Assembly (NCBI GenBank): GCA_003131315.1
Contig: PKUV01000158.1
Span: 1 to 64,000 of the forward strand
Direction of reading: 5' to 3'
DNA length: 64,000 bases
From: Acidobacteriaceae bacterium
GTDB lineage: Bacteria > Acidobacteriota > Terriglobia > Terriglobales > Acidobacteriaceae
Program-made: the position numbers and the translations under genes
Shown: positions 26,172 through 33,825 of the stretch, in pieces
Layout: each line of letters starts with the position of its first letter
How positions within the stretch are numbered: position 1 is the first letter of the stretch
Notes under the pieces: model-generated
What the model saw: only the letters and a program-made list of their open reading frames with translations
Databases searched by the model: none
What the model was told of the DNA's origin: nothing

Positions 26172-26918
26172 ATGTCGTGGTACGCGTACTGCCTCACGGA
26201 ACACCAAACCCTTGCTAATGGTGTTCGCTCCCGTCGTCCCTTCGTTCTAGATGGAATTCAGGGTGTGAACTCCGCTCCCGTCATGAGCTACCCGAGCGGA
26301 GAATTCGCGGTTATCGTCAGTGAATATGACCGCGCGACCTCCAAACTCGACGAAAAGTCCGTTCTTGAGCATGCCCGCGTGGTAAGCCAGAGCTTCCGAA
26401 CCGCCACCGTCCTACCGTTCCGCTTCGGAACGATTTTCGACACCGAAGATGCCATCCGCCAAGCCGTTCGAGCCAACCGCCGCACTTTCTGTGAGAGCGT
26501 GGCCCGGCTCCGTGGCAAGTCCGAAATGCGCATCAAACTGATGGTCCGCGACGGTTCTCTCCGCGGCGCCATGGAAGAGATTGTCCTGCCCGATACCGTG
26601 GGCCGCGAGTACCTTACCAAGCTCCGCGAGAAGGCGACCCGTGATCGCGAACGCCAGACCAAGGCCCGCGCCCTCTCCGTCCAGGTGCACAAGCTCTTTA
26701 ACCCCATCGAGGAAGAAGTCAGCTGCAAGAAGGTCGATGCCGACGGAATGTTGCTCGATATCGCTCACCTCATCGACACCAAGTCGATCGAAAAATATCA
26801 GAACCGTTACAACACGGCCGCCAAGCAACTCAAGAATTGCCAGCTGGTCGTGACCGGTCCCTGGCCGCCCTACCATTTCCTGCCCGGGAAGGTGCGCACC
26901 GTCGCCAGCGACAGCTAG
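26172..26918 (+). CDS. GvpL/GvpF family gas-vesicle-type protein
   Basis: 248 aa. WYAYCLTEHQ, SGEFAVIVSEYDRA, LEHARVVSQSFRTATVLPFR, FGTIF, LRGKSEMRIKLMV, LREKATRDRERQ and the end VTGPWPPYHFLPG follow the GvpL/F pattern over its whole length. In gas-vesicle clusters these proteins are minor shell or assembly factors. No gvpA, gvpN or other gas vesicle gene is near, so the role here is open. GGAGAG precedes the ATG and a terminator follows the stop. Confidence 0.82.
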   Translation: MSWYAYCLTEHQTLANGVRSRRPFVLDGIQGVNSAPVMSYPSGEFAVIVSEYDRATSKLDEKSVLEHARVVSQSFRTATVLPFRFGTIFDTEDAIRQAVRANRRTFCESVARLRGKSEMRIKLMVRDGSLRGAMEEIVLPDTVGREYLTKLREKATRDRERQTKARALSVQVHKLFNPIEEEVSCKKVDADGMLLDIAHLIDTKSIEKYQNRYNTAAKQLKNCQLVVTGPWPPYHFLPGKVRTVASDS

Positions 26919-26940
26919 AAGCGTTTGCCGATTTGTCCCA

Positions 26941-26969
26941 AGCCCCCTTTCGAGGGGGTTTTGCTTTTT
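26941..26969 (+). terminator. terminator after the GvpL/F gene
   Basis: A CCCCC / GGGGG stem (26943-26958) is followed by TTTTGCTTTTT, 22 bp after the stop codon. Confidence 0.85.
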
Positions 26970-27167
26970 CCGGGGAACGTGGAACTTCCGCCCGGAATTT
27001 CTGTTCTGAATTTCTGCCAATGTGCAGCTTTGTGCATCCGGCCGCGCATTGTCCGATGATCCGCCACCCGATCTACTCCTAAGAGATTCACCCTAAAATC
27101 TTGATTTTGAACAGGTTCCCAAAATGGGGCCCCGCCCTCGCCCGCACTTACCATTTTGGTTCCGCAA

Positions 27168-27305
27168 ATGCTTATTCCCATGGCAACTGAAGAGGTCGCA
27201 TCCGTTGGAACAACTTCACTCTCGATGTTCTCGACATCTCACTCTGTCCGTTCCACTCCCCGGGAGCGGCGTCAAACTAAGTTTCCTCTGATTCCCGCCA
27301 CTTAG
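27168..27305 (+). CDS. possible 45-residue small protein with own terminator
   Basis: The frame MLIPMATEEVASVGTTSLSM onward, Ser/Thr-rich then basic (RSTPRERRQTKF), ends 14 bp before a strong terminator hairpin. An internal ATG at 27180 is an alternative start; neither has a good ribosome binding site. The nearby terminator is the main support that something short is transcribed at 27083-27347. No similarity recognised. Confidence 0.3.
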   Translation: MLIPMATEEVASVGTTSLSMFSTSHSVRSTPRERRQTKFPLIPAT

Positions 27306-27319
27306 CCTCTTTGAAAAGG

Positions 27320-27347
27320 GTGGCCCCGAAAGGGGCCGCTTTTTTTG
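27320..27347 (+). terminator. rho-independent terminator
   Basis: GGCCCC, GAAA tetraloop, GGGGCC, then GC and seven T. It isolates the short upstream transcription unit from the TldD-like gene that begins 33 bp later. Confidence 0.88.
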
Positions 27348-27379
27348 TTTCTCCCGGTCCTGTACACTCGCCGTTTCCA

Positions 27380-29101
27380 ATGAACTCAAGAAAAGTCGTC
27401 TCCCTCCGCATTCTTCTGTTACTGGTGGCCCTCCTTGGGCAGAAACCGCTGAACGCCCAAAAGCCTCTCACCGCACCCGACGATCTCCTCCTCGCCACCA
27501 TGGAAAAGGAGCTGCATCGCGGCCAGTCCGAGCTCGCCAAGCAGGATCCCGCCCCCTACTTCGCCAGCTACAACGTGACCGACGGCGAATCCCTGGTCAT
27601 CCTCAGTGACCAGGGTGGCATCCTCACCTCGACTCGCAGCCGCCATCGCGCCGCCGACGTCAGCATGCGCATCGGCACCCCCACTCTCGATAACACCCAC
27701 GACCAGGAACGCTTCTCCGGCATTACCTCCGGCCAGCTTCCGCAGCGGGACGACCCCGACGCCATCGCCCGCGTCCTCTGGAGGCTGACCTACGAGCAGT
27801 ACCGCAAGGCCCGCCAAGCCTATACCAACGTTAAGACCAAGACCGCCGTCCGCGCCAAGGACGAGGACGACTCGCCCGACTTCTCCCAGGAGAAGCCCTC
27901 GACTTACATTGATAAAACTCCTTCGGCTGCGTTTCCCGAGCAGAAGGCCTGGGAAGAACTCGCTCGCCGCTATTCCGCTTCCTTCCGCCGGTATCCCCAG
28001 GTCGAAGAGTCCGTAGTTTTTCTTTTTGCCGAGAAGAGCCACAGTTACCTGGTCTCGACCGAAGGCACGAAGATCGTCACCGCCGACGCCATCTTCCGCA
28101 TCATGATCCAGGCCGAGACCCGCGCCGACGACGGCATGCAACTGATGCGCGTCGAAACCTTCCAGTTTTCCGACCCGGCAAAATTTCCCTCCGAAGCGGA
28201 AGTGGCGGCGAGCGTGAAAAAAATGGCCAACGATTTGAGCGCGTTGCGCGCGGCGCCGCTCGCCGAACCCTACAGTGGTCCCGCGTTGCTCTCCGGCCGC
28301 GCCGCCGCCGTTTTCTTTCATGAGGTGCTCGGCCATCGCGTCGAAGGACAGCGCCAGCGCGGCCGCGACGAAGGCCAGACCTTTACCAAAAAGGTCAACG
28401 AGAAAATCTTGCCCGAGTTCCTCAGTGTCACCGACGATCCCACGCTGCGCACCATCGCCGGCATGGAACTTTCGGGCTTCTATCGCTTCGACGACGAAGG
28501 CATTCCCGCCTCGCGCGTCGAGGTGGTCAAGGACGGCATCCTGAAGAATTTTCTGATGGGACGGTTGCCGGTGAAGAACTTCAGCAACTCGAACGGGCAC
28601 GGCCGCGCCCAGTCCGGACTGATGCCCGTGGGCCGCCAGGGCAATCTGATCGTTACTTCTTCGAAAACGATTCCCGACGCGCAACTGCGCTCCCGCTTCA
28701 TCGAAGAAATCAAGAAGCAGGGAAAGCCCTACGGCCTCTACTTCGAAGACATCCAGGGCGGATTCACCCTAACCTCGCGCGATCTACCGCAAGCGTTCCA
28801 AGTGTTGCCCGTTATGGTCTGGCGCGTCTATGCGGATGGGCGTCCCGATGAACTCGTCCGCGGTGTCGACATCGTCGGCACACCACTCACCGTGTTGACG
28901 CAGATCGCCGCCACCGGAGACACCACCAGCGTCTTCAACGGCATTTGCGGAGCCGAATCCGGGAGCGTTGCTGTATCCGCGGCGGCTCCAGCCATGCTGT
29001 TTTCCGAGATGGAAGTCCAGAAACGAAAGTACGGCGACACGCGCCCTCCTATTCTTCCGCCCCCGCCCGGCGCAACCGCCGACAAGGGAGGCAAGCAATG
29101 A
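27380..29101 (+). CDS. exported TldD-type metalloprotease homologue
   Basis: 573 aa. The signal peptide (SLRILLLLVALLGQKPLNAQ) is unusual for TldD, normally cytoplasmic. The C-terminal half has the TldD/PmbA fold with the zinc motif HEVLGH at about residue 314 (HExxxH), ISDDPTL-like FLSVTDDPTLRTIAGMELSG, DDEGIPASRVEVVKDGILKN, NSNGHGRAQSG and the C-terminal GICGAESGSVAVSAAAPAML. TldD works with PmbA/TldE as a heterodimer that cuts peptides. The next gene is a paralogue overlapping by 4 bp, so the pair is probably a secreted TldD/TldE-like complex. Confidence 0.85.
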   Translation: MNSRKVVSLRILLLLVALLGQKPLNAQKPLTAPDDLLLATMEKELHRGQSELAKQDPAPYFASYNVTDGESLVILSDQGGILTSTRSRHRAADVSMRIGTPTLDNTHDQERFSGITSGQLPQRDDPDAIARVLWRLTYEQYRKARQAYTNVKTKTAVRAKDEDDSPDFSQEKPSTYIDKTPSAAFPEQKAWEELARRYSASFRRYPQVEESVVFLFAEKSHSYLVSTEGTKIVTADAIFRIMIQAETRADDGMQLMRVETFQFSDPAKFPSEAEVAASVKKMANDLSALRAAPLAEPYSGPALLSGRAAAVFFHEVLGHRVEGQRQRGRDEGQTFTKKVNEKILPEFLSVTDDPTLRTIAGMELSGFYRFDDEGIPASRVEVVKDGILKNFLMGRLPVKNFSNSNGHGRAQSGLMPVGRQGNLIVTSSKTIPDAQLRSRFIEEIKKQGKPYGLYFEDIQGGFTLTSRDLPQAFQVLPVMVWRVYADGRPDELVRGVDIVGTPLTVLTQIAATGDTTSVFNGICGAESGSVAVSAAAPAMLFSEMEVQKRKYGDTRPPILPPPPGATADKGGKQ

Positions 29102-30933
29102 TTAGCCACGTTTTATCAATCTCACGCTTGATGTCGGGTGGCGCAGCGCTTCAGAGTCCGCGTGAGGACTCGGTCGTCCCTCCGGGACTTGAATCATTTG
29201 TTCCACCTTCCCCAGCGCTGAAGCGCTGGGCTAAGTTCGGTCGCCCCTCCGGGGCTGGATTCTCGAGAATCGCTTGCTTCCCTAGTCTGCTGTTTGCAGT
29301 GATCTCATGCTTGATCCTGACCTGTGCGGTGTCAACTTTCGCCCGCGCCGCCAATCCCGCTTCCGGCGATGTCGTCCTCCGCGCTCTTCGCGAAGAAATG
29401 GAGCGCTCCAAAGCCAAGCTGAAACTCGAGAACGTGCCGGCGCCGTATTACATCGAATACCGCGTCACCGAGATCGACCAGTTCGAAGCGAGCGCCGTTT
29501 TCGGCGCTCTGCGCAGCCAGCAACACAATCACGGTCGCCTCTTGCGCGTCGTCGTCCGCGTCGGCGACTACAAGCAGGACAGTTTCTTCGGCACCGGAGA
29601 AGGCGCCATCGACCTCGTTCCATCCGATGATGATGTCTTCGCGATCCGCCACCGCATCTGGCTCGCCACCGATCGCGCTTACAAGGCCGCCAGCGAGGCG
29701 CTCTCCGCCAAGCAAGCTGCCCTGAAGCAGTTGAAAGTCGATGAGCCCGTTGACGATTTCGCCAAAGCCTCGCCCGTCGAAGCCGTTGAGCCGCTCGCGC
29801 GTTTTTCTTCGCCCGACTTCACTTCATGGACTCATCTTCTCGAAGAGGCTTCTGCCCAATATCGCACCGACAAAGAACTGGAGAACTTCGAATCCGCGCT
29901 GCGTTTCACCGTCGAGAACCGTTACTTCCTGAACTCCGAGGGCACGGTTGCCCGCTCCGGGCACACGCACTACGTCATCTCGATTGCCGGCTCAACTCAG
30001 GCTGCCGACGGCATGTTGCTGCAACGCTCGCACGCCGACCAGGGCAACGATCTTAAAGAGATCCCCACCCGCGAAGAATTTCTCAAGACCACGGCCCGAA
30101 TCCTCGACACGCTGAAGTTGTTGCGTGACGCCCCCGTCGTCGACGAGGAATACCGCGGCCCGGTTCTGTTTTCGAACGACGCTGCCTCGACCGTCGTCAC
30201 CGAACTGGTGGAGCCGAATGTTCTCGGCAGAAAGCCCCAGCTCGGCGAAAACGCCCGCACCACGGGGAAATGGTCCAGCAGCTACAAATCCCGCGTGCTG
30301 CCCGATTTCATCAATGTGTTCGACGACCCGACGATCGCCACCATTTCCGGCCAGCCCCTGTTCGGCAACTACACTCTCGATGACGAGGGCGTGAAAGCCC
30401 AGCGCGTCTCCCTCATCGAGAAGGGACAACTCGTCTCCTACCTCATCGGACGCCAGCCCATTCGCGACTTCCCCGCTTCGAACGGTCACGGTCGCGCCGC
30501 CGCCACCGCCGCGCCTGCGCCTCATCCCGGCAATCTCGTTCTGCAATCGACCGATCCCCAGCCGGATGCCGGCCTCAAAACAAAGTTGATCGACCTCTGT
30601 AAGAAGCGCGACCTGCCCTACGGACTCTACGTGGAAACCATGGGGTCGGGGCTCGAACCCCGGCTCCTCTATCGGATATGGACTAAAGACGCGCATGAAG
30701 AACTCGTTCGCGGCGCCGTCTTCGGAGATCTCGACGTTCGCTCCCTGCGCAGCGATCTCATCGCCGCCGGAACCGTGCCCGCTGTCGAGGACCGCTCGGA
30801 GCCCGTCTGGTTCAGCGTCGCCAGCCCAGCGCTTCTGTTCGACGAACTCCAGGTCAAGCGCTCGCAAGCCGCCAAGCAGAAACTTCCCGAGTACCCCGCG
30901 CCCGCGCTAGGTCACGCCGCGAATAAGCCGTGA
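29098..30933 (+). CDS. exported TldE/PmbA-like partner lacking the zinc motif
   Basis: 611 aa. Same fold as the preceding gene (VLPDFINVFDDPTIATISGQ, LDDEGVKAQRVSLIEKGQLV, PASNGHGRAAA) but the HExxxH position reads STVVTELVEPNV, so it should not bind zinc; TldE/PmbA subunits also lack it. ATG overlaps the preceding stop (ATGA) behind a GGGAGG site. Residues about 19-53 are encoded by a palindromic repeat, and only then comes a hydrophobic signal core (LLFAVISCLILTCAVSTFARA). A GTG at 29299 just before that core is an alternative start. Confidence 0.82.
   Translation: MISHVLSISRLMSGGAALQSPREDSVVPPGLESFVPPSPALKRWAKFGRPSGAGFSRIACFPSLLFAVISCLILTCAVSTFARAANPASGDVVLRALREEMERSKAKLKLENVPAPYYIEYRVTEIDQFEASAVFGALRSQQHNHGRLLRVVVRVGDYKQDSFFGTGEGAIDLVPSDDDVFAIRHRIWLATDRAYKAASEALSAKQAALKQLKVDEPVDDFAKASPVEAVEPLARFSSPDFTSWTHLLEEASAQYRTDKELENFESALRFTVENRYFLNSEGTVARSGHTHYVISIAGSTQAADGMLLQRSHADQGNDLKEIPTREEFLKTTARILDTLKLLRDAPVVDEEYRGPVLFSNDAASTVVTELVEPNVLGRKPQLGENARTTGKWSSSYKSRVLPDFINVFDDPTIATISGQPLFGNYTLDDEGVKAQRVSLIEKGQLVSYLIGRQPIRDFPASNGHGRAAATAAPAPHPGNLVLQSTDPQPDAGLKTKLIDLCKKRDLPYGLYVETMGSGLEPRLLYRIWTKDAHEELVRGAVFGDLDVRSLRSDLIAAGTVPAVEDRSEPVWFSVASPALLFDELQVKRSQAAKQKLPEYPAPALGHAANKP
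29154..29255. repeat. palindromic repeat embedded in a coding sequence
   Basis: Four consecutive hairpins: GAGTCC/GGACTC (29154-29171), GTCCC/GGGAC (29176-29188), CCCAGCGCT/AGCGCTGGG (29211-29230) and GCCCC/GGGGC (29243-29255), joined by short spacers. The composition is that of an intergenic REP-like element, yet it is read in frame near the start of the TldE-like gene. Confidence 0.75.
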
Positions 30934-30999
30934 CAGGCTGCGGAAAAAATTTGGGCTTCGTATCAGGGCATCGCTTTAGCGATGCCGTAAGTTCTTCCG
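30934..30999. repeat. copy of the CAGGCTGCGGAAAAA repeat element
   Basis: It begins directly after the TGA of the TldE-like gene with the 15-bp terminus shared with the element at 49429, continues CGTATCAGGGCATCGC then TTTA and GCGATGCCGTAAGTTCTT as a hairpin, and ends near a decayed inverted terminus TTCTTCCGCA. Short internally deleted version. Confidence 0.7.
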
Positions 31000-31002
31000 C
31001 AT

Positions 31003-31030
31003 GTAGAGACGGGGCTTGCCCCGTCTCTAC
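31003..31030 (+). repeat. 13-bp perfect hairpin just before the M28 peptidase start
   Basis: GTAGAGACGGGGC, TT, GCCCCGTCTCTAC. It ends 4 bases before the first candidate ATG (31035) and would cover the ribosome binding region in the mRNA. Probably a dispersed repeat; a regulatory effect is possible. Confidence 0.65.
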
Positions 31031-31034
31031 GGGA

Positions 31035-32483
31035 ATGAGAGTTTCCAGAATGAGAATGCTCAGCGTGAAAACCCTGACTCCGATCTACGCGCTCCTGCTC
31101 TCCGCCAGTTTCGCCGCGTGGTCACAAACTCCGCCGCCGGCACCCACCTTCCCCAAAGAATTGCGCGATCAATTGCAAGCCCTGCGCGATGCCGCTCTCA
31201 CCAGCGACTACGCCTGGCATCAGCTCGAGCACCTGACCGAGAACATCGGTCCACGCCCCGCCGGATCGCCGCAAGCTCAGGCCGCCGCCGAATACGTGGC
31301 CGCCGAGATGCGCAAACTCGGCCTCGACGTTCACCTTGAGCCAGCGCTGGTCTCCCACTGGATTCGCGGTGAAGAAAAAGCCCAGCTCGTCGAATATCCC
31401 GGCCAGGCGCCGGAAACAACCCAGCGAATTGTTCTCGCCACCATCAGCGGCAGTTCTGCGACTCCCGCCGAAGGCATCACCGCGGACGTGGTCGTAGTCC
31501 ACAACTTCGACGAACTCACCGCGCTCGGCCACGAAAAAGTTGCCGGCAGAATTGTCCTCTTCAACGTTCCTTACGACGAGCGCAAAGCCCTCGCTGGCAT
31601 GGCATTCGAAGCTTACGGCGAAGCCGTTGTCTATCGTGGACGCGGCGCCAAAGCTGCCGCTGAACTTGGTGCCGTCGCTTCTCTCATCCGTTCCGTCGGA
31701 GGAGCCGACTATCGCCTGCCGCACACCGGTTACAGCGTTCCCGCCGGAATTCCCGCCGCCGCTCTCGCCGCGGAAGATGCCGACCTGGTCGAGCACCTCG
31801 CCGCCCAGGGCCGCGTCCGCATGACCCTCACGCTCACTCCGCAAAGCCTTCCCGACGTCACCGGCTACAACGTCGTCGCCGACCTGAAGGGAAGCGAGCA
31901 TCCCGAGCAGATCGTTGTCGTCTCCGGTCACCTCGATTCCTGGGACCTCGGTCGCGGCGCCATCGACGACGGCGCGGGTGTCGTCATCTCCATGGCTACC
32001 GCCGAACTTCTGCAGCGGCTGCATATCCGTCCGCGCCGGACGCTGCGCGTCATCGCCTGGATGGACGAGGAAAATGGAGGCGGCGGAAACAAGGCTTATG
32101 CCAAAACTCACGTCGCGGAATTTTCGAACCACATCGCCGCCATCGAGAGCGACGCCGGAGCTGGCCACCCACTCGGCTTCTATATGAAGATGCCGCCCGC
32201 TGCCATCGCTCGGTTGCAGCCGCTGCTCGACATCCTGCGTCCTGTCGGCTCGACGGTTTTCCGCTCGACTCCACACAGCCCCGGCTCCGACATTGATCCA
32301 CTAGTGGAAGCTGGCGTCCCCGGCATCGGGATCATCCAGGACGGCCGCAAATATTTCGACTGCCACCACACCGCCGCCGATACGCTCGACAAGGTCGATC
32401 CGCGGGAACTGAGAGAAAACGCCGCCGCTATGGCAGTCATGGGATACGCACTCGCCAGCATGCCCGACGTGCTGCCGCGATAG
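31035..32483 (+). CDS. secreted M28 family zinc aminopeptidase
   Basis: 482 aa. The signal peptide (TPIYALLLSASFAAWS) ends before QTPPP. A PA-type insert (about 130-260) is followed by the M28 catalytic core: SGHLDSWDLG (His, Asp), GAIDDGAG (Asp), WMDEENGGGG (Glu), ESDAGA (Asp) and CHHTAADT (His), all zinc ligands present. It removes N-terminal residues from peptides in the periplasm or outside. ATGs at 31050 and 31056 are equally possible starts. It follows the secreted TldD/TldE pair, making a peptide-degradation neighbourhood. Confidence 0.87.
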   Translation: MRVSRMRMLSVKTLTPIYALLLSASFAAWSQTPPPAPTFPKELRDQLQALRDAALTSDYAWHQLEHLTENIGPRPAGSPQAQAAAEYVAAEMRKLGLDVHLEPALVSHWIRGEEKAQLVEYPGQAPETTQRIVLATISGSSATPAEGITADVVVVHNFDELTALGHEKVAGRIVLFNVPYDERKALAGMAFEAYGEAVVYRGRGAKAAAELGAVASLIRSVGGADYRLPHTGYSVPAGIPAAALAAEDADLVEHLAAQGRVRMTLTLTPQSLPDVTGYNVVADLKGSEHPEQIVVVSGHLDSWDLGRGAIDDGAGVVISMATAELLQRLHIRPRRTLRVIAWMDEENGGGGNKAYAKTHVAEFSNHIAAIESDAGAGHPLGFYMKMPPAAIARLQPLLDILRPVGSTVFRSTPHSPGSDIDPLVEAGVPGIGIIQDGRKYFDCHHTAADTLDKVDPRELRENAAAMAVMGYALASMPDVLPR

Positions 32484-32637
32484 GGATTGAAGTCAGAAGT
32501 AAGATTGCAGACTTCTGACTTCTATCGCCTTCCCTCCAGTTGACGCCCGATCTCTCTCGCGCTTACGATACTTGTTCGACTTCACGTGGAATGGGGTCCC
32601 GTGAGGCGCGACTTCGGCTTCACGGCAGGCAGCGATC

Positions 32638-33003
32638 ATGGATAAGAAGAAACTAGAGACGTTCAAAAAAAGACTGGAAACCCGGCAGCAGGAACTGCGC
32701 CACATGGTTACCCGCAATCAGCAGGACGGTCGTACCGTTGACGATGAGGCCACTCAGGACGTCGCTGACCGCGCCGCCAGTTCCTACAACAAGGAATTCC
32801 TTTTCAGCCAGACCAACAACGACCGCCAATTGCTCAACATGGTCGATAGCGCTCTCGCCCGCATCCGCGAAGGCAGCTTCGGAGAATGCGTCTCCTGCGG
32901 CAAAGAGATCAACGCCAAGCGCCTCGAAGCCGTGCCCTGGACTCGCCACTGCATCGCGTGCCAGGAAAAAGCCGAGAAGGGCCTGCTCGAAACCGCTCAA
33001 TAA
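32638..33003 (+). CDS. dksA: DksA/TraR family C4 zinc-finger protein
   Basis: 121 aa. An N-terminal coiled coil (KKKLETFKKRLETRQQEL) is followed by the acidic turn DDEATQDVADRA and a C4 finger CVSCGK ... CIACQ at about 86-109. DksA-like proteins bind the RNA polymerase secondary channel and adjust transcription under starvation. In the DxxDxA-type tip the acidic residues are present. The exact paralogue cannot be fixed. Confidence 0.88.
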   Translation: MDKKKLETFKKRLETRQQELRHMVTRNQQDGRTVDDEATQDVADRAASSYNKEFLFSQTNNDRQLLNMVDSALARIREGSFGECVSCGKEINAKRLEAVPWTRHCIACQEKAEKGLLETAQ

Positions 33004-33049
33004 AAGTTTGGCGCGGACACCCTTGTGTACAGTTCCGAGACATCCTAAC

Positions 33050-33229
33050 GTGTTCGACCACGCCGCTACGCGCGCAGAGCAGGAGCGCGTCATCCAGGCA
33101 TTGCGCGACAAGTGTGACATTCTTTGGGCGCAACTCGACGCGCTCTATTTCGCTTATGTCGAGCCGGGCTGGCCGCCGCCGGGCGCTTTCCGAATCGAGG
33201 CGAAACATAGTGAGGGGAATCGTGGCTGA
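33050..33229 (+). pseudogene. C-terminal remnant of a PqqC-like gene
   Basis: 59 codons from a GTG. RAEQERVIQALRDKCDILWA followed by QLDALYFAYVEPGWPPPGAF resembles the last helices of PqqC before the PqqC-PqqD junction of fused PqqCD proteins. The remaining roughly 200 residues of PqqC are absent: the dksA gene ends only 47 bp upstream. No ribosome binding site is seen. It overlaps pqqD by 8 bp in another frame. It may be a truncated pseudogene or a minimal gene kept for translational coupling. Confidence 0.45.
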
Positions 33230-33497
33230 GCTTGTCGATGCGAGCGTTCCGAAGTTTGCGGCGGGATACCGCTGGGGCGGAACTACCGAAGCGCCGGTCG
33301 TGCTCTTCCCGGAAGGCGCGATCCGCGTGGAAGGAACGGGCCGTATCATCCTCGAACTCTGCGACGGCCATTTCTCGCTGGCCGAAATTGTGCAGAAGCT
33401 GGAAGCGCAGTTCATGCTGGCGCCGAAGGGCAAGATCCGCGCCGATGTCCAGGTATTTCTGGAGCAACTGCACGCCAAGCGCATCATCGATTATTAA
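33222..33497 (+). CDS. pqqD: PqqD family peptide chaperone
   Basis: 91 aa, GTG start behind AGGGGA. PKFAAGYRWGG, EGAIRVEGTGRIILELCDGH, FSLAEIVQKLEAQF and DVQVFLEQLHAKRIIDY follow the PqqD/RiPP recognition element fold. PqqD carries the precursor peptide PqqA to the radical SAM enzyme PqqE. Neither pqqA, pqqB nor pqqE is present here, so the partner may be encoded elsewhere or be another RiPP enzyme. Confidence 0.8.
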   Translation: MAELVDASVPKFAAGYRWGGTTEAPVVLFPEGAIRVEGTGRIILELCDGHFSLAEIVQKLEAQFMLAPKGKIRADVQVFLEQLHAKRIIDY

Positions 33498-33511
33498 AAG
33501 GCGACTATTAA

Positions 33512-33537
33512 CAGGCCGCGGAAAAACTCGGGCTTCG
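33512..33537. repeat. terminal fragment of the CAGGCTGCGGAAAAA repeat
   Basis: CAGGCCGCGGAAAAACTCGG then GCTTCG matches the left end of the elements at 49429 and 30934 with one change, 14 bp after the pqqD stop. Only one end is found. The next 60 bp (TGTAAACCATCTCCCCG and TGTAAAGTATGTCCCCGG) are two related short repeats, as seen at ends of some insertion sequences. Confidence 0.55.
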
Positions 33538-33579
33538 CGGGCCAAACTGTAAACCATCTCCCCGTCCGTTTTGTAAAGT

Positions 33580-33759
33580 ATGTCCCCGGTCTGTACCCCC
33601 TTGCACCACCTGGTCGAAGATGCGGTGCGCGAAGATGCCGTCCGTGAAGACGGAGCGACGGGATCTGCCCCGGAAGCACGCGAGGCTCCCTTTCACGTTC
33701 TGCAGGAGAAGATGGCCGGGTTCTGGAACTACCGGACGGATCCGAAGCGAGCGCTTTGA
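33580..33759 (+). CDS. possible 59-residue small protein
   Basis: ATG to TGA encodes MSPVCTPLHHLVEDAVREDA, VREDGATGSAPEAREAPFHV and LQEKMAGFWNYRTDPKRAL. It starts inside the insertion-sequence-like repeat and has no ribosome binding site, so it could be part of a decayed mobile element. The helical, charged composition is protein-like, but support is thin. Otherwise the 33498-33825 gap holds only repeats. Confidence 0.22.
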   Translation: MSPVCTPLHHLVEDAVREDAVREDGATGSAPEAREAPFHVLQEKMAGFWNYRTDPKRAL

Positions 33760-33825
33760 CGCTCTCGAAATCGGCCTGTTAGACTGAAGAATTGTCAGCC
33801 TACCCTTAAGCGAAGAAGGAAGCCC

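Noticed and set aside
31122..32276. A 384-codon minus-strand frame
   Set aside because: Antisense to the M28 peptidase; no motifs of its own.
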